A stretch of 64,000 nucleotides of DNA from Paguma larvata (lineage: Eukaryota; Chordata; Mammalia; Carnivora; Viverridae). The stretch lies in assembly GCA_030068075.1 (NCBI GenBank), contig CM057841.1, forward strand, positions 33,583,030 through 33,647,029, given 5' to 3'. The notes below the pieces were generated by a model. That model worked only from the letters and a program-made list of their open reading frames with translations, ran no database searches and was not told the origin of the DNA. The translations under genes were made by a program, and so were the position numbers. Of this stretch, positions 39,550 through 52,234 are shown one piece after another (position 1 is the first letter of the stretch; each line of letters opens with the position of its first letter).

Positions 39550-41500
39550 ACATGGAACAAGGAACCCAGAACTTAAGAATCCATGACACGATGGGTCACA
39601 AACAATAGATTTTCCCCCAAATCTCCATACTCCCTTCTTTTTTTGGTAATACGGACTCAATTATCTGGGACACGTACCTCCAGTTAAGACATTTCCCGAC
39701 TTACCTTGCAACCAGGGGTAGCCTACGTGAGTAAGTTTTGTCTAATGACTAGTAAGTGGAAGTGGATATAAAACTTTAAAAATGTATCCTCAAAAGGGAT
39801 GAGGTGCTCCTTCAGGTTTCTGTCCTCCTTCCTGCTGGCCGGAACCTAGGCATAAGAGCTGGTGCTTAAGCAGCCATTTTGAGCTGTGAGGCAGGATGCT
39901 AAGGATGGTGGCTCATGAATGTAGAGGGAGCTTGAGTCCTTGATGGCTTGGGAGCCACCACCTCATCTGAAATGGCATCTTTTCAGACTTCTCTTATAAG
40001 ACAGAGACACGATGTGTTATCTCGCTCAAGCCAATAGGTATTGGTGTTGTTTTCATTATTGTTTTTGGTTGTTTTATGCAGTTGAATCAAATACAAATTC
40101 TTGGCTGCTTTCTTGGTTGGGGAGAGGAGGAGAGTCAACTTTTCATTCTTTGTTTAATGGGTGTGACAAAAAAAAAAAAAAAAGGCAACACCAAGCCAAA
40201 CCAAAACCCAAACCAGCCACTAAGTAATTTCTCAGGAAGTTCCCCTGTCCCAGCTTCCTTGTAAAGGAGTGTAGGAGTCTGGTACATTGCTACAGCCTCT
40301 GCCGTCTCCTCATGGGGCCTCATCGTACCCTGCCATTCGGATCTGGGATGGGCATTACTGCCCCCCTGACGCATGACGGACTGAGATTCAGAAGGCAGAT
40401 GTCTCGCCCCCTGTCCCAAACAGCCTGCAGACAGAATTCAGATCCCCTGACTTTTCCCCCAAGGCATCATGGGAACCGCAACAGTACTGGAACGAAATGA
40501 AACACCTCAGGAGATAAAGGTAAAATCCTATTCCCCCTTCCCCGGTGGGGTGAGAATCGCCCACTGTTGCGTGCTGTCTCTGCACTGTCATGCCCCCGCC
40601 CCCCTTACCTCTCCAGTGTCACCCGAGACCCTGCTGTGGGGAGTGTGGCTCACTCCTCTCAACGGCAGGGCCTCATTCCCCAAAATCAGTTCTAAAAAGA
40701 AAATGGTATCACGGCAAGACTCAGGGCTGCAGCATTATACTAGCCTGCGTTCAAACCCTTCTTCCTTCCTTCTTTCTTTCTTTCTTTCTTTGGTTCCTTA
40801 GCTACGTGACCTTGGGCAACTTCTTCCACTCAGCCTGCTTTCCTCTTCTGAAACACGGGATGCTTTGAAAGCGTTCTTGGCAGGATTAAATTAAACGGCA
40901 TAAATAAAGTTTTTGGCATATGGAGTTCCTTCCCCCTAACTTTTCCTTTATTATAATAGGGTTCTCCAGTGTTCCTTGTCCCTGAGAAGTGAGAAACTGT
41001 TAATTCAATATATTCTAATTATGCACCCTTCTGGGTGTAAAGTATGGTGCTAAGATTATTCACTAGCTAGAGATAAAGCAGCCCCGGTCCAGCCATCCAG
41101 GAAGGAGCAGCGCTCCGGTTGTTCAAACACCATGCGCCCGGCTTGCTGAATGGAAGGCAGGGAGCAAAGAGCCCTTTTTGCCAAAATAAACGGCAACAGA
41201 TCCTCCCTAAGTGTTGCTGGCTGGCGAAGTGCACCAATGAGCTAAGTCGAGCCCACTCGCACTCACGACACCGAGGTTATTTCTGTTCTCAGGTTCTTTT
41301 CTTCCTTTCATTCACTTGACACCCTGATTAAGTGTTCATTCTATACAAGGCCTTGCATTGAAATGAACATATTTTAATTTGATTTGCAGTAATACATTTC
41401 AGAAGAAAAATAAAAACAAAAACAAAATACCCAGGAAAGTTGCTTCTTGCTGGGATAGATATTACAAAAACACCAAAGAAACGGATTATTGTAAAAATCG
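39550..41500. other. Intergenic DNA with MIR piece and simple repeats
   Basis: A MIR-like stretch lies at about 40800-40920 ('gctacgtgaccttgggcaac'), preceded by a (TTTC)n run at 40757-40791. An A-run is at 40168-40183. No gene was recognised. Confidence 0.45.
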
Positions 41501-41501
41501 G

Positions 41502-41704
41502 GAGGGCGCCTGGCTGACTCAGTGGGTTAAGCTTCCGACTCTCGATCTCAGCTCAGGTCATGATTTCGCCGTTGGTGAGATCAAGCCCCGCGTGGGGCTC
41601 CTGCTGACAGCACGGGACCTGCTTGGCATTCTCTCTCTCCCTCTGTCTCTCCTCCCCCCCCCTGCTCTCTCTCTCTCTTAAAAGAAATAAATATTTAAAA
41701 ATTT
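41502..41704 (+). mobile_element. CAN SINE, plus strand
   Basis: Head 'gggcgcctggctgactcagt', CT-rich body and tail 'aaaagaaataaatatttaaaa'. Confidence 0.9.
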
Positions 41705-41939
41705 GGGACCATATTGGATAAAAACTCTCCCTTTCAGATCTTCCAGTTTAAGCTGAATCATGAAACTAAAGATTACTCATACTACAAAATCAAGTGCATC
41801 ATGGAAATGAAAATTCTGTGAAGACACTTAGAGATCAAAAAAGCAAATATATTTCTCCAGTAAAAACACTATCAGCCAGATGGAGGAATGAAGTTTTGTT
41901 TTCATCTGAGTGCCCTCTGTCTTGACTTTCTAAGGATGA

Positions 41940-42145
41940 TTTTTAATTTTCTAAAGTGAGAGAGAGAGACAGAGTGCAAGCGGGGAGGAAGGGGGTCAGA
42001 GAGAGAAGGAGACACAGAATTGGAAGCAGCCTCCAGGCTCTGAGCTGTCAGCACAGGGCCCACCACGGGCTCGAACTCATGGGCCATGAGATCATGACCT
42101 GAGCTGAAGTCAGATGCTCAACCGACTGAGCCACCCAGGCACCCA
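41940..42145 (-). mobile_element. CAN SINE, minus strand
   Basis: A reversed SINE: GA-rich body, 'gctcgaactcatgggcc', and head 'gactgagccacccaggcacc'. Confidence 0.9.
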
Positions 42146-42149
42146 TGCA

Positions 42150-43740
42150 GTGAGACATCTAAGATAGTCATCAGCCAGGGGCTGCTGCCCGGTGGATGTG
42201 TGTGAGTGGTTTTCACAAAGGTAAACTCTGGCGTTTACCTGGGTGGCAAACCTGAGCTCCGCTGGGCGGCCAGCATTTAGCAGTCTTATCTCTCAAGGCA
42301 AGACGAAGTGTGGCCACACCGCAGTTTCAGAAAAAGCCTCCAGTGTCCAGAAACTGGCTGCCAGGACCACACGTACGCGAGGCGGCCCAGCCGCACCACG
42401 CCACACGCACCCCTGTCAGCGCACATTTGGGTCAAATGCTAGGGGTGCCAATTCTTCTTGAGCAATTCAGGTCCTGCCTTTGAACATAGTTGATAACTTG
42501 GGGGAGGGACGGCTAGAGCCTCCATTCTGACATTCTGAGGTTCCCCCCCCCCCCCCCCCCCCCCCGCCAAGGTCATGTGAGATTTTTCTCAATTAACATT
42601 ATTCACTGAGCGCCCCCTGGTGGACACAAGGCTGCAAATGCCCTGCCACTGCCTTCCGGGGCTTCGAATCTGGTGAGGTTTTGGATAATTGCAATGTCAT
42701 GCTATGCTGGATATGGGTAGGTATGCAGATTTCTCCTGGTGGTTTAGGGAAGCCTCTATTCAATTCTACAGTATTGTGGCAACAGTCTCGCCAGAAATAA
42801 TAAACTTAATTGAGCACCTACTATAGGCAAGACCCTGCTCTAAGCCTTAAACGCATATTAATTACTTTAATCCTTAAAACAACACTTCATGGATTATTCT
42901 TCTCCCTGCCAGAATACCCACAATGTGAAACAGGCAATCCCCTCCCAACGCAAACGGTGGTGTTCGTGGGCACAGTTACTAAAGAAGGGAGAATGAATGG
43001 TGGAAAGCCCCAAAGCCACCCACACCCACCATTGTCCCCCAGACTTGTTTGCTGCTCCTTGCTTTCCCCTGAGTTTGCAGCGAGGTCTTCTGCTTTCTAA
43101 GAGTGGTAATAGCTAGAAGTCTGCTTCTGTTTCCTACTTTCATTCTTGAGACACTTTTCTTTTGTGATTTAAGTCCCCCCGCCCCCGCCCCTCCAGCTGC
43201 AAACACATTTAATAATCAACCACAGCAGAGCCCCTGACAGATGGGCCTTGAAACAGATGGCGCCACTGAAAAGCAGCAATTGAAAATGGAGGGTAATTTG
43301 AACCAATCAAGGAGATAGGGTCTCTTGGAGGCAAAGTTTCTACAGAAACTGAAAATACCCCTCCAGCTCCTTTGGTATATTTCCACACCCCTCCCCCACC
43401 CCCCCCAACACAGATGAGCCTTCCTGGGGGTGGATCCAATTTAAAAAAAAAAAAACACATCTGGAATGTTGAAAAGGAAGAGAGAGAAGCCCTGGGGCCT
43501 TGTCAATCAATTTCACTTTTCTTTTGGCAAATCCGGCATCAGTGACAAATTGCACACTTTGACATAAACAAAGTTGATAGATGTCGGCAAAGCTGTTTTA
43601 AAACAGCAGCAATGCAGAGATGTGTAGGATGGGGTTTTTTTCACTCAACAGTCAGTATGTTTAATAACAAATAAGACAACCAGATGTTTAATAAATCCTA
43701 CCACCTTCACAATGTCATCTGAGAGTTAGCGGCTGTTGGT
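42150..43740. other. Unique intergenic DNA with poly-C tract
   Basis: A run of 23 C lies at 42543-42565. No gene was recognised; short frames near 42800-43460 have no domain. Confidence 0.4.
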
Positions 43741-43758
43741 TAATGAGAATATGGTATT

Positions 43759-43962
43759 GGGGCGCCTGGGTGGCTCGGTCGGTTAAGCGTCCGACTCTCT
43801 CAGCTCAGTCATGATCTCGTAGTTCTGTGAGTTCGAGCCCTGCGTCGAGCTCTGTGCTGGCAGCGCAGAGCCTGCTTGGGACTCTCTCTCTGCCCCTCTC
43901 TCTCACCCTTGCTCACACCCTGTCTACCTCAAAATAAATAAATAAACTAAAAAAAAAAAAAA
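43759..43962 (+). mobile_element. CAN SINE, plus strand
   Basis: A full SINE flanked by 'agaatatggtatt' and 'agaatgtggtatt'. Confidence 0.95.
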
Positions 43963-44073
43963 AGAATGTGGTATTTGTTCCAATCCTAATTCAGGAAGTT
44001 GGTAGTAAAGTCCATTTAAGGACTTCGCTGGGTAGCTCTTATCATTATGGGAGCTTCTTTTTTCGTCGTTGTT

Positions 44074-44236
44074 GTTTTATTTAATGTTTGTTTATTTGAG
44101 AAAGAGAGAATCCCAGGCCGACTCTGTACTGTCAGCACAGAGCCCGATGCGGGGCTCAAACTGACAAACCATGAGATCTGACCTGAGCCGAAATCAAGAG
44201 CCTGACGCTTAACCAACTGAGTCACCCACACGCCCC
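44074..44236 (-). mobile_element. CAN SINE, minus strand, internally deleted
   Basis: The reversed head and box B are clear, but most of the GA-rich body is missing. It lies directly left of another minus-strand SINE, and the 15-base spacer resembles both flanks. Confidence 0.88.
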
Positions 44237-44250
44237 TCTTATAGGAGCTG

Positions 44251-44464
44251 CTTTTTTTTTTTTTTTAATGTTTACTTACTTTTGACTGAGAGACAGACTG
44301 TGAGCAGGGGGAGGTAAAGAAAGAGGGAGACACAGAATCCGAAGCAGGCTCCAGGCCCTGAGCTGTCAGCACAGAGCCCAACGTGGGGCTTGAACACACG
44401 AACTGTGAGATCATGACCTGAGCCAAAGTCGGTGCTTAACCGACTGAGCCACCCAGGCACCCCC
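44251..44464 (-). mobile_element. CAN SINE, minus strand
   Basis: A full reversed SINE with a T-run at its left end. It is flanked by 'cttataggagctgc' and 'cttctaggagcttc', indicating a target duplication. Confidence 0.93.
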
Positions 44465-44544
44465 CTCTTCTAGGAGCTTCTAAGCTCACCTCTGAGGCTT
44501 TCTTGGACTAGGAAATATTGACCTTGACATCCCAAGACTAGAGA

Positions 44545-44700
44545 GTATAGTCCCTGGTCTACCACCTCTTCCCTATGTAACCTTGGGTGAGTTGTTTAAT
44601 CCTCCTGGAGTTTAGGTTCCCCACAGAATACATGATGATCAGCCCTGCCCTGCTTCACCCTGGGTTGTTGCCAAGTTCAAGTGCAATATTGGATGTGAAT
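44545..44700 (+). repeat. MIR element
   Basis: 'ccctatgtaaccttgggtgag' core with a loosely preserved 3' end. Confidence 0.5.
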
Positions 44701-45134
44701 CGCTTTTTCTTCGATTTGGAGTGTATTGATCTTTTTATTGAGAAATAATTTCATCTAGTAAAGCACACAAATATTAAAAACTCATCTGAAGTGCAGAGAG
44801 AAAACTTCCCTTTTAAGCTTTTAATGACATGTGAAGAATATCGCTGATCACTCAGCCACAGTTTGAGAAGCTGTATGTGATTCGCTGCCACCCACTAAGA
44901 AGCCATCTCTGGCGGTGCAGTTCAGGATAGGGGGCCATCGTGGCACTGGATTTTGTCTGTCATTTAAGAACTATTTCTTGCTTTCCTTCACAGTACCACA
45001 TGCTCGGGACTGTGGGGAAGCCCAAAGAAATAAAACAAGTTTCCAGACTACAAACGATTGGGGGAGGGGAAATGCTATGAACTCTGGATAGCAAAACATG
45101 TAACATTCCACAGTACAGGGAATATTTCACTTTA

Positions 45135-46430
45135 TTTTTTACTCTTTTATTGTAGTGTAATGAATAATATATGTGCGGCGAGGTGCACAAATCTTAAATG
45201 TGCAGCTCAATGAATTTTTAAAAAGTGAATCCATCCATGCACTCAGCACCCAGATTAAGAAACAGAACATTAACAGACCTCAGAAGACGCTCTCATTTCC
45301 CTTCCCAGTCAACTGCCCTTCTGCCCTTCGAAATCGCCATTCTTCTGACATCTGTCATCATACGTTAGTTTTGCCTGGTTTGAACTTAATAGAAGTGGAG
45401 TCCTACTTTTGGGTCTGGTTCTTCTTTATCATTATGCCTGTGAGATTCATTCATGTTGTTGTTTGGGGATGTGGTTCACTCTCTTAGTTACTGCAGTATT
45501 TTGTTATATGCCTGCCCCATAATTTACTTATCCATTCTTCTGTTAATGGACATTTGGGCTGTTTCCACTTTGGGGTTAGGGTGCTATGAACCTTGTTGTA
45601 TGTGGCTTTTGGTGAAAATATGTACACATCTATGCTGGAAATACAGAGATGGATCCCACGAACATACATATATGTACATGTAAAATTGTTGGGTCCTGGA
45701 GTACGTGTATATATAGCTTTCTTATATTTTGCGAGTTTTCCAAAGCGGTTGTCCCTATTTCCAACCCCTCAGCAGTATATGATGGTCCCAGATGCTCCAC
45801 AACTTTTCAAAAATGTTTACTCTTGTGTTAAAGACACATAACATACAAAAATACCGTCTTCACCATTTTCAAGTGTACAGTTCAGGGATAGCAAACATTT
45901 TCATAATATGCAACCGTCACTACCACCCATCGCCCTTAACTCTTCACTTTGTAACACTGAAACGTACTCAACGAAACAAGAACCCACTATTCTCCCCCCA
46001 CCCCATCCAGTCCCTGGCAACCGCCCTATCCTTTCTCTTTATAATTTTGGCTCCTCTAAGTACTATAAGTATAAATAGAATCATAGTATTTATCTTCTTG
46101 TGACTGGCTTATATCAATTAGTTTATCTTCAAGTTTTATCTATATTGCAGGATATGTTAGAATTTTCTTCCTTTTTAAGGCTGAATAATATTCCATTGTA
46201 TGTATACACCACATTTGATTATCCATTCATCTGTCGCGGGACACTTGAGTTGCTTCTGTGTTTTGGCTGTTGTAAATAATGCCGCTATTGAATATGGGTG
46301 TACACACACCTCTTTGAGACCCTCAATTCTTTTGGGTATGTACCACAGGTGGACTTGCTAGATCGTATCGAAATTCCATTTTTAATTTTTGAGGAACCTC
46401 CATGCTCTTTTCCATTTTCCATTTCTATTC
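45135..46430 (-). mobile_element. Two adjacent old L1 3'-end remnants, minus strand
   Basis: 45135-45830 and 45831-46430 each contain reversed L1 3'-end wording: 'gtgcacaaatcttaaatgtg' then 'ctatgaaccttgttgtatgt', and 'gtacagttcagggatagcaa' then 'aatattccattgtatgtata'. They could be one rearranged element or two insertions. No intact frame remains. Confidence 0.6.
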
Positions 46431-46849
46431 TTCACACACCAAGCTTGTTTACCCATGGAACCTTCACTCTTGATCGTCTGCTCCGAATGCTCTGCAGCCA
46501 AGACTTTGCAAGACTGACCCTTTCTCATCATTGTGTTTCAGCTGGGATAGCACCTCTTCAGAGGGGCCTTGGGACAGAACAGCCGTTCTTATTCTCATCA
46601 CCCTGCTTTTTTTTTTTTTTTTTTTGGTCACAGCCCTCCTTACAAAATGGCAGGTATTTATTGTGATTTTGTTTCTCCCACCAGCTCGACGACTCCATTA
46701 GAGCAAGGATCTTGCCTGTCGTGGTCACCACGGTCCTCCCAGCGCCACGGTGCCCCCAGCACCTGGCGCTAGGATGGCGCTCAATAAACGGTTAGAAATC
46801 CGGGCTAGAGACTGTGCACTCGCTCTCAGCCGTCTCTAATCAGAAACCC

Positions 46850-47300
46850 GAAGGCCTCTGGCTGGGGGCGGGCGTGGCACCTCAGCCGGAGGCCCCGGCC
46901 CGAACTCCACCCGTGTCCTTGTTCTCCTCCGCGGGTCTCCATAAAGTTTATTTGGCGGCGTACGGCGCGAGGGCTTCTGGGAGGGCCGATTTCGGCCAAT
47001 CAGAAAGCGCGGGCGAGCGGCGCGAGAAGCGGCGGCCGCGTTCTCCAGCCGGGACCTGAGCGGCAGAGACTGCTGCAGTGTCAGGTAAGCGTGTCGGTGT
47101 CCGTGTCCTTCCCACTCGGGGCTCGTCCTTGAACCAGCCCGGGGCCCCGAAGCTGGGCGGAGCCCGGTCCCCACGCTCGGAGCCACGCTGCTCTCACTTC
47201 CCGTTCACCGTCCGGCAGCCGAGCACGCTGACGCCGGCGACTCCTCGCCCTGTCGAACCGTCCCCATTATAGCCTCTGGCAGCGCCCGGGGAGTGCCTTC
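46850..47300 (+). promoter_or_regulatory. NUP93: CpG-island promoter, probably of NUP93
   Basis: The region is abruptly GC- and CpG-rich compared with the AT-rich DNA on both sides. It has a CCAAT box (ggCCAATcaga) at 46996-47000 followed by CpG-dense sequence (gcgggcgagcggcgcgag). It sits beyond the last metallothionein gene on the same strand. In human and other mammals the next gene after the MT1 cluster is NUP93, in the same orientation. The gene name rests on that synteny, not on coding sequence in this window. Confidence 0.6.
47015..47084 (+). other. NUP93: Probable untranslated first exon (NUP93 candidate)
   Basis: A short GC-rich exon candidate downstream of the CCAAT box. It ends in 'gctgcagtgtcAG' directly before a near-perfect donor GTAAGC at 47085. 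The 5' edge is an estimate. It contains no ATG, consistent with an untranslated exon whose coding sequence begins beyond the window. Confidence 0.45.
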
Positions 47301-48190
47301 TATCCGCTCTCTGTCTGAGCAGGGCGCTTTGGCCTCCTGACTCCCCTCCTCCCTTACTGCGGCGCTCTGCCGCGGCGCGTCACGCCCACACCCCCAGCCG
47401 CACCTCCACCCCCACCCGGGGCACCGCGAGCCCACCCTGGGTTGGGGCGGCGCCCCTCTCCGCCACAGCATCTGCCTGCACGTACCCTGTCCTCCCTCCA
47501 AGGGCGGGGGTGTCGACCCTGTGAGCCTTCCCAGCCCTTGGCCTGTCTGCTGTACCCGCATCCAGGGGAATGCTGCTCCGCATGTAGCGACGTGCTAGAG
47601 ATTAGAACCTGGAGGTGGCCTGCACTTTCTTAGCCCTCGCAGCAGTGCCTGAGTTTACAGGGTCTCCTTAAAAAATTACGGGACGGACCCCAGGGTTCTT
47701 TGGTCAGAGTTTGGACCACTCGTTCACAGATCCGCTGGTTCGCCCCTGTCAAGTGAGAAGGAGATTTTGGGGTTTTGTTTTGGCCGAATCGCTGTTCAGC
47801 GTGAGCAAGGATCACCGCTTGTATTCTGTCTGCGGAACCTCGGAGGGTGTCCTTGGGCGTCATTGCTTTTTTTTTTCTTTTTTCTTTCAGCTGTTCTTTG
47901 TGCATTTGTGTTTGGGACATTTCGATTTTTCATTCATGGTGAATTTCAATTCAAGGCTCATAGTTTTAAATAGTTATGTATTAGGCGAACAGAGCCTCTG
48001 TGTCTGCAGTGGGGGCTTCTTCCTCGAGCTGTACCTAGCTGCCTGTTTTCTATCCCTCCCGAGGTGGATGCTAGGAAACGCAGACCGAACCTGTCAAGAT
48101 AGGCCTAGCAAGCTACCCATCATCTCCCCTCCTAAACTGCTCTTTGTTTTTTTGTTTGTTTGTTTGTTTTCTATCTCGGTAATATAAAAG
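47085..48190 (+). other. Start of inferred first intron
   Basis: GC-rich for about 500 bases, then AT-richer with a T-run at 47867-47890. No exon or repeat of known family was recognised. Confidence 0.4.
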
Positions 48191-48194
48191 GTGT

Positions 48195-48832
48195 AAACAG
48201 TAACCTTCGAGTCACCCTTGACCGCCCTTTTTCTTTCTCACTCCACATCCAGTGCTCGCCACCCTGGGCTAAGTCACTACCACCTCTCACCCGGATTATT
48301 GAAATAGTCTCCCATCTGGTCTCCCTGCTTCTGCCCTTGCATTCATGCCTTGTGTTTCAGCACAGCAGCTAGAAGGATCCTTTTGAAACACAGGTCAGAT
48401 CGTATCCCTCCTTTTCACAAAACCCCTCCAGTGAGTTTCCATCTCATTTAAAGACAAATGCTTTCTGGTGAGCCATAAGGCTTTACATAATCTGACTCCC
48501 AGATACTTTTCCACTCTCCTTTTCTGCTGCCCTCCCTTTCCACAAGTCAGACCTGCTTTGGCCTCAGGGCCTTTCTGCCAGCTGTTCAATATCCATGTGG
48601 TGTGCTCCTTCACTTTTGTTAGGTTTTTGTTCAGGATTCATGTACGAAGGTCCTGTCTTCCTTTACTGCTTTCGTTCTTCTTAGCAATTATCTTTTAGTT
48701 ATTTACCTTGTGTATTGTTTGTCTTTCCCTTCCAGGATGTGAAGGGCAGAGGGTTTTCATCTGATTTGTTCTCTGACCTTCAGCATCTACATCTGGCACA
48801 CAGCAGGTGCTCAATAAATAGCAAATAAATGA
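48195..48832 (+). repeat. L2 LINE 3' end
   Basis: An ordered L2 pattern: 'cctctcacccggattattg', 'ctggtctccctgcttctgcc', 'tttggcctcagggcctttc', and the terminal 'ggcacacagcaggtgctcaa' then 'aataaatgaatg'. Confidence 0.75.
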
Positions 48833-49194
48833 ATGTTGCTGGCACTGTTAGAGGCTTGGAAGTACAGTGGTGAATTAAACAGTCCTGCCCTCGTTGGAGC
48901 GACGTTCCTATGGAGGACGCCACCAACAATAAACACACGAAAATAGAGTGTAGCATCAGGGCTGTTTTTAAAAGGAGGACAAGGATTTCTGAACAGAGAC
49001 CCGATCGATTCCCCTGGAAGGGAAAAGGCAAGTGGGAACAGTTGGAGAAGTGGTGAGCTTGAGTGGCTGAATCTGTTTCTTGACGGACTGAAGTAGAAAA
49101 TAAGGTAGAGAGAAATACGAGAAATACAGATGTTCCAAAGGGGGGAGAGGTCAGCGAGACCCAGAGATGAGGGCCCGAGGGGTGTTCAGGGAAC

Positions 49195-50690
49195 AAGCCG
49201 CTTTAATTCATCGAACATTTATTCGGTACCTATTTAATACTAAATTTGGCTGCCGAGGATTCAGAGTTGAGCAGTCTGCCTTACGGGAATTTGCCACGTA
49301 GAGGACACAGACATGGGAAGAAATAATTACCACGACTTCATCAAGAGAAGAACGGTCACAGAAGGTTCAGAATGGTGCAGGAGGGGTGTGAGATGGGGAG
49401 GACTGCCCTGGCTGACTTTGCAGGAGACATGGGAGTTCCCCATGTGACAGTGTAGGTCTGGGATGTGTTGGAGCAGAATATGCAGCTGCACGTGCAGGAG
49501 TACGGAGGGAGGAAGGAGCGAGAAGCACCCCCAGGAGTAGAGACTTACTAGGGTATCTTTGGGGGAAGGAGAGTGAGAGACGTGGATGGTAAAAGGCACG
49601 TGTCAGGTTGCACATGCTTCCTCCTGGGGGGGACGAAAGGTGTCCCTGGCGGGGTTAAGACAGGGGAGCATTTCAGAAAGCCCTCTCGCTAGGGGGCGGG
49701 TGAGTTAGAGGAACAAGAAGGCTTAGACTGTTGAGGTAGTAGGAGAAAAGCGTGAGGGTCAGAGCAGGGGCAAGAGAGATGCGGGTTCCCTTTCCCAAAA
49801 GGTTTGGGAGGTAGACCTGGATATTGGCTGGGTGTTCGGGAGCAGAGGAAGGGAACCCTTGTGTGATTCCCAGACTCGCTGGATGCTGATAGTTTTACTG
49901 AGAGACAGGGAGCCCAGGAGGAGAAAGTGGTGGTGTTGGTAGCGAGGAGGAGAGAGAAGTGATGAGTTTGGTTTGGCACCCGTGGCTCATCCAGGTGTAG
50001 ATGTCAGGTGGACAGTCGGAGGTTCTGGTTCAGGGGAGAGAGCTGGCCTGGACATAGAGTAGTTTCTACCAAACCCTTGTTTTGATAAATCAGGGTTTTC
50101 ACCTGGGCCCAGATAGTCCTCAGAGGTCTTTAGGTGGCCTTTTGGGGGAAGGGTCCTGTGAGCCTCCTGCCATTGTATCTTCAAGAGCGTGTGTGGGGTT
50201 CTGTTGTGTGCACACATGTGCCTGAACATTAGACTCACAGAGGTCTGTGGCCATGTAAACGATTAATAATCGCTGGTAGGGGTTCTAGGTGAAGCCATGG
50301 CCAAAGGTGAATCTTATCCAGAGAAATATACAGCGTGGGCAGAGGAGGTCCCAGGATAGAAGCTTGGCATTTAAGGGATGGATAGATGTAGAAGCCACAG
50401 CAGAGGAGGCTGGGAGAGGGAAAAGCTGGGAAAGCAGGAGGAGAACCAGGAAAACGTGGCGTCTTCAAGTCACGGTGGGAGAGTGTTTCAGGAAGAGAGG
50501 AATGGTCAGGGTGTCAGCGGCTGAGAGAGGAAGGGTCGAAAGCCTGTTGGACTTAGCAGTTCGGTCATTGGTGGCTGCAGAGAAATGCGGAAAATAGCAG
50601 GGCAAGCAGAAGTTTGGTTGCAGGAGGTGATGACAGGCAGGACGAAGGATGCCCATCTCTTTTTGAAGAGAGAGTGAGAGCTAGAGGGCT
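49195..50690 (-). repeat. L2-class LINE remnant, reversed
   Basis: The left end resembles a reversed L2 terminus ('atcgaacatttattcggtac'). GA-rich wording of this ancient class follows ('gtagatgtcaggtggacagt', 'agcaggaggagaaccaggaa', 'gagtgtttcaggaagagagg'). Frames inside are not genes. Confidence 0.45.
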
Positions 50691-50710
50691 TTGTTTGGGA
50701 TCGAGGATTT

Positions 50711-50931
50711 CTTTTTTAATGTTTATTTTTTGAGTGAGAGAGCGAGAGCGTGCGCACACATACGCATGAGCAGGGGAGGGGCAGAGAGAGAGGGAGGTAC
50801 AGAATCTGATGCAGGCTCCAGACCTTGAGCCGTCAGCACAGAGCCCGACACAGGGCTTGAACACACGGACCTCGAGATCATGACCTGAGCTGAAGTCGGA
50901 TTCTTAACGGACTGAGTCACCCAGGCGGCCC
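50711..50931 (-). mobile_element. CAN SINE, minus strand
   Basis: A full reversed SINE; the flanks 'gaggatttctttt' and 'aaggatttgtcttt' suggest its target duplication. Confidence 0.93.
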
Positions 50932-51139
50932 AAGGATTTGTCTTTAATCTTTAACAGTTTCCCCTATTGATGACGAATTATCTTGGGAAAGGAGACTCCT
51001 GAACTCTAGGAGGAAGAGCCAAAGACAGCCATCGTTTCCTGAGCTCTGGCTGTGCGCAAGTCCCTGCCACGGGCTTCGCCTGTATCATCGAACGTCATCC
51101 TCACCACTGCTCCCTGGTGTCTAAATCTGTTCCCTTCCT

Positions 51140-52222
51140 GGTCTTTCTCATTTCAGTAAGTGGCACGTTCATGCTCCTGAGTTACTTAGGCCTAAAACCT
51201 CAGCATCGTGTCGACTTCTTTTCTCTCACGCTCTGCGTAAGTGATTCGTATTTACACGAAATCTTTTCTTAAAATGTGTACATGAGTCAGTCTCACTTTT
51301 TGTCTCTGCCACCACTGTCCTCCTGCTCCACACCACTCTCCTGTACACATCTGGGTGACAGAACAGTCTCCTGACTGGTCTCCCCGTTTTTACTTTGTGC
51401 CCTTCCTCACTGCAGTCTGTTCTCCATGCAAGTGGGAATGAGCCTTTGAAAAGGCTCAACCCTCCAGCAGCTCCCATCAGACGTAGACTAAAGTCGGACG
51501 TTCTCAGTACCGTGTGCGGTGACACCTGCACCCCGGAGCCCCTGCCCTCACCCTTCTCCCACCACTTCTCCCTGTGGCTTTCCGCTCCAGTCATGTGGCC
51601 GCCTGCTCCTCTCCACATATGCTAGATTTGGTTTCGCTGAAGCTTTTGCATTCACTGTTTCCCTTGCAAGAACATTCTTCTCCCAGATATCGATACAGCT
51701 CTCTCCTTCACTTCATTCAGGTCTCCGTTCAAAGGTTTCCTTTTTTCTTTTTTTTTTTTTTTTTAATATTTGTTTTATTCTGAGAGAGAGAGAGCGATGA
51801 GGGAGGGAGGGGCAGATAGAGAGGATGAGAGAGAATCCCAAGCGGGCTCTGCAGCCGTTTGCACAGATCCCAGCACAAGGCTTGAACTCACCAACCGTGA
51901 GATCATGACCCGAGCCAAAACCTTAACTGACTGATTCACCTAGGCACCCCCAAAGGTTTCCTTTTCAAAGAAGCTTTGCAGGACACCCCAGCTAAAGCAG
52001 TCCCACTGTTCATTCTAACACATTTCCCTGTTTCATATCCTTGTTAGCACTTACCAATACCTGGCATCATTTGTCTAATTGTCTGTCTCCTAAGACACAC
52101 CAAGTGTTTTGAGTCTGAGAACCTTGTCTAGTTTTTCCATAGCTCCACCCCAAGTGCCTTGAATAGTTAGTACCTAGCACATGGGAGATGCTTAATAAAT
52201 ATTTGTTAAATGAAGGAAGGGA
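51140..52222 (+). repeat. L2 LINE 3' region, split by a SINE
   Basis: A long L2 remnant: 'gtctcctgactggtctcccc', 'cactgcagtctgttctccat', and after the SINE 'gcacatgggagatgcttaat' then 'aatatttgttaaatgaagg'. The sequence resumes exactly at the target duplication. Confidence 0.75.
51745..51950 (-). mobile_element. CAN SINE, minus strand, nested in L2
   Basis: A reversed SINE with a degraded head ('tgattcacctaggcacccc'). It is flanked by caaaggtttcctttt at 51730-51744 and 51951-51965. Confidence 0.95.
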
Positions 52223-52234
52223 GACGGGCCTTTA

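Noticed and set aside
49195..50690. Several 60-100 codon frames on both strands
   Set aside because: The stretch looks like a decayed L2-class element; no frame shows known motifs.
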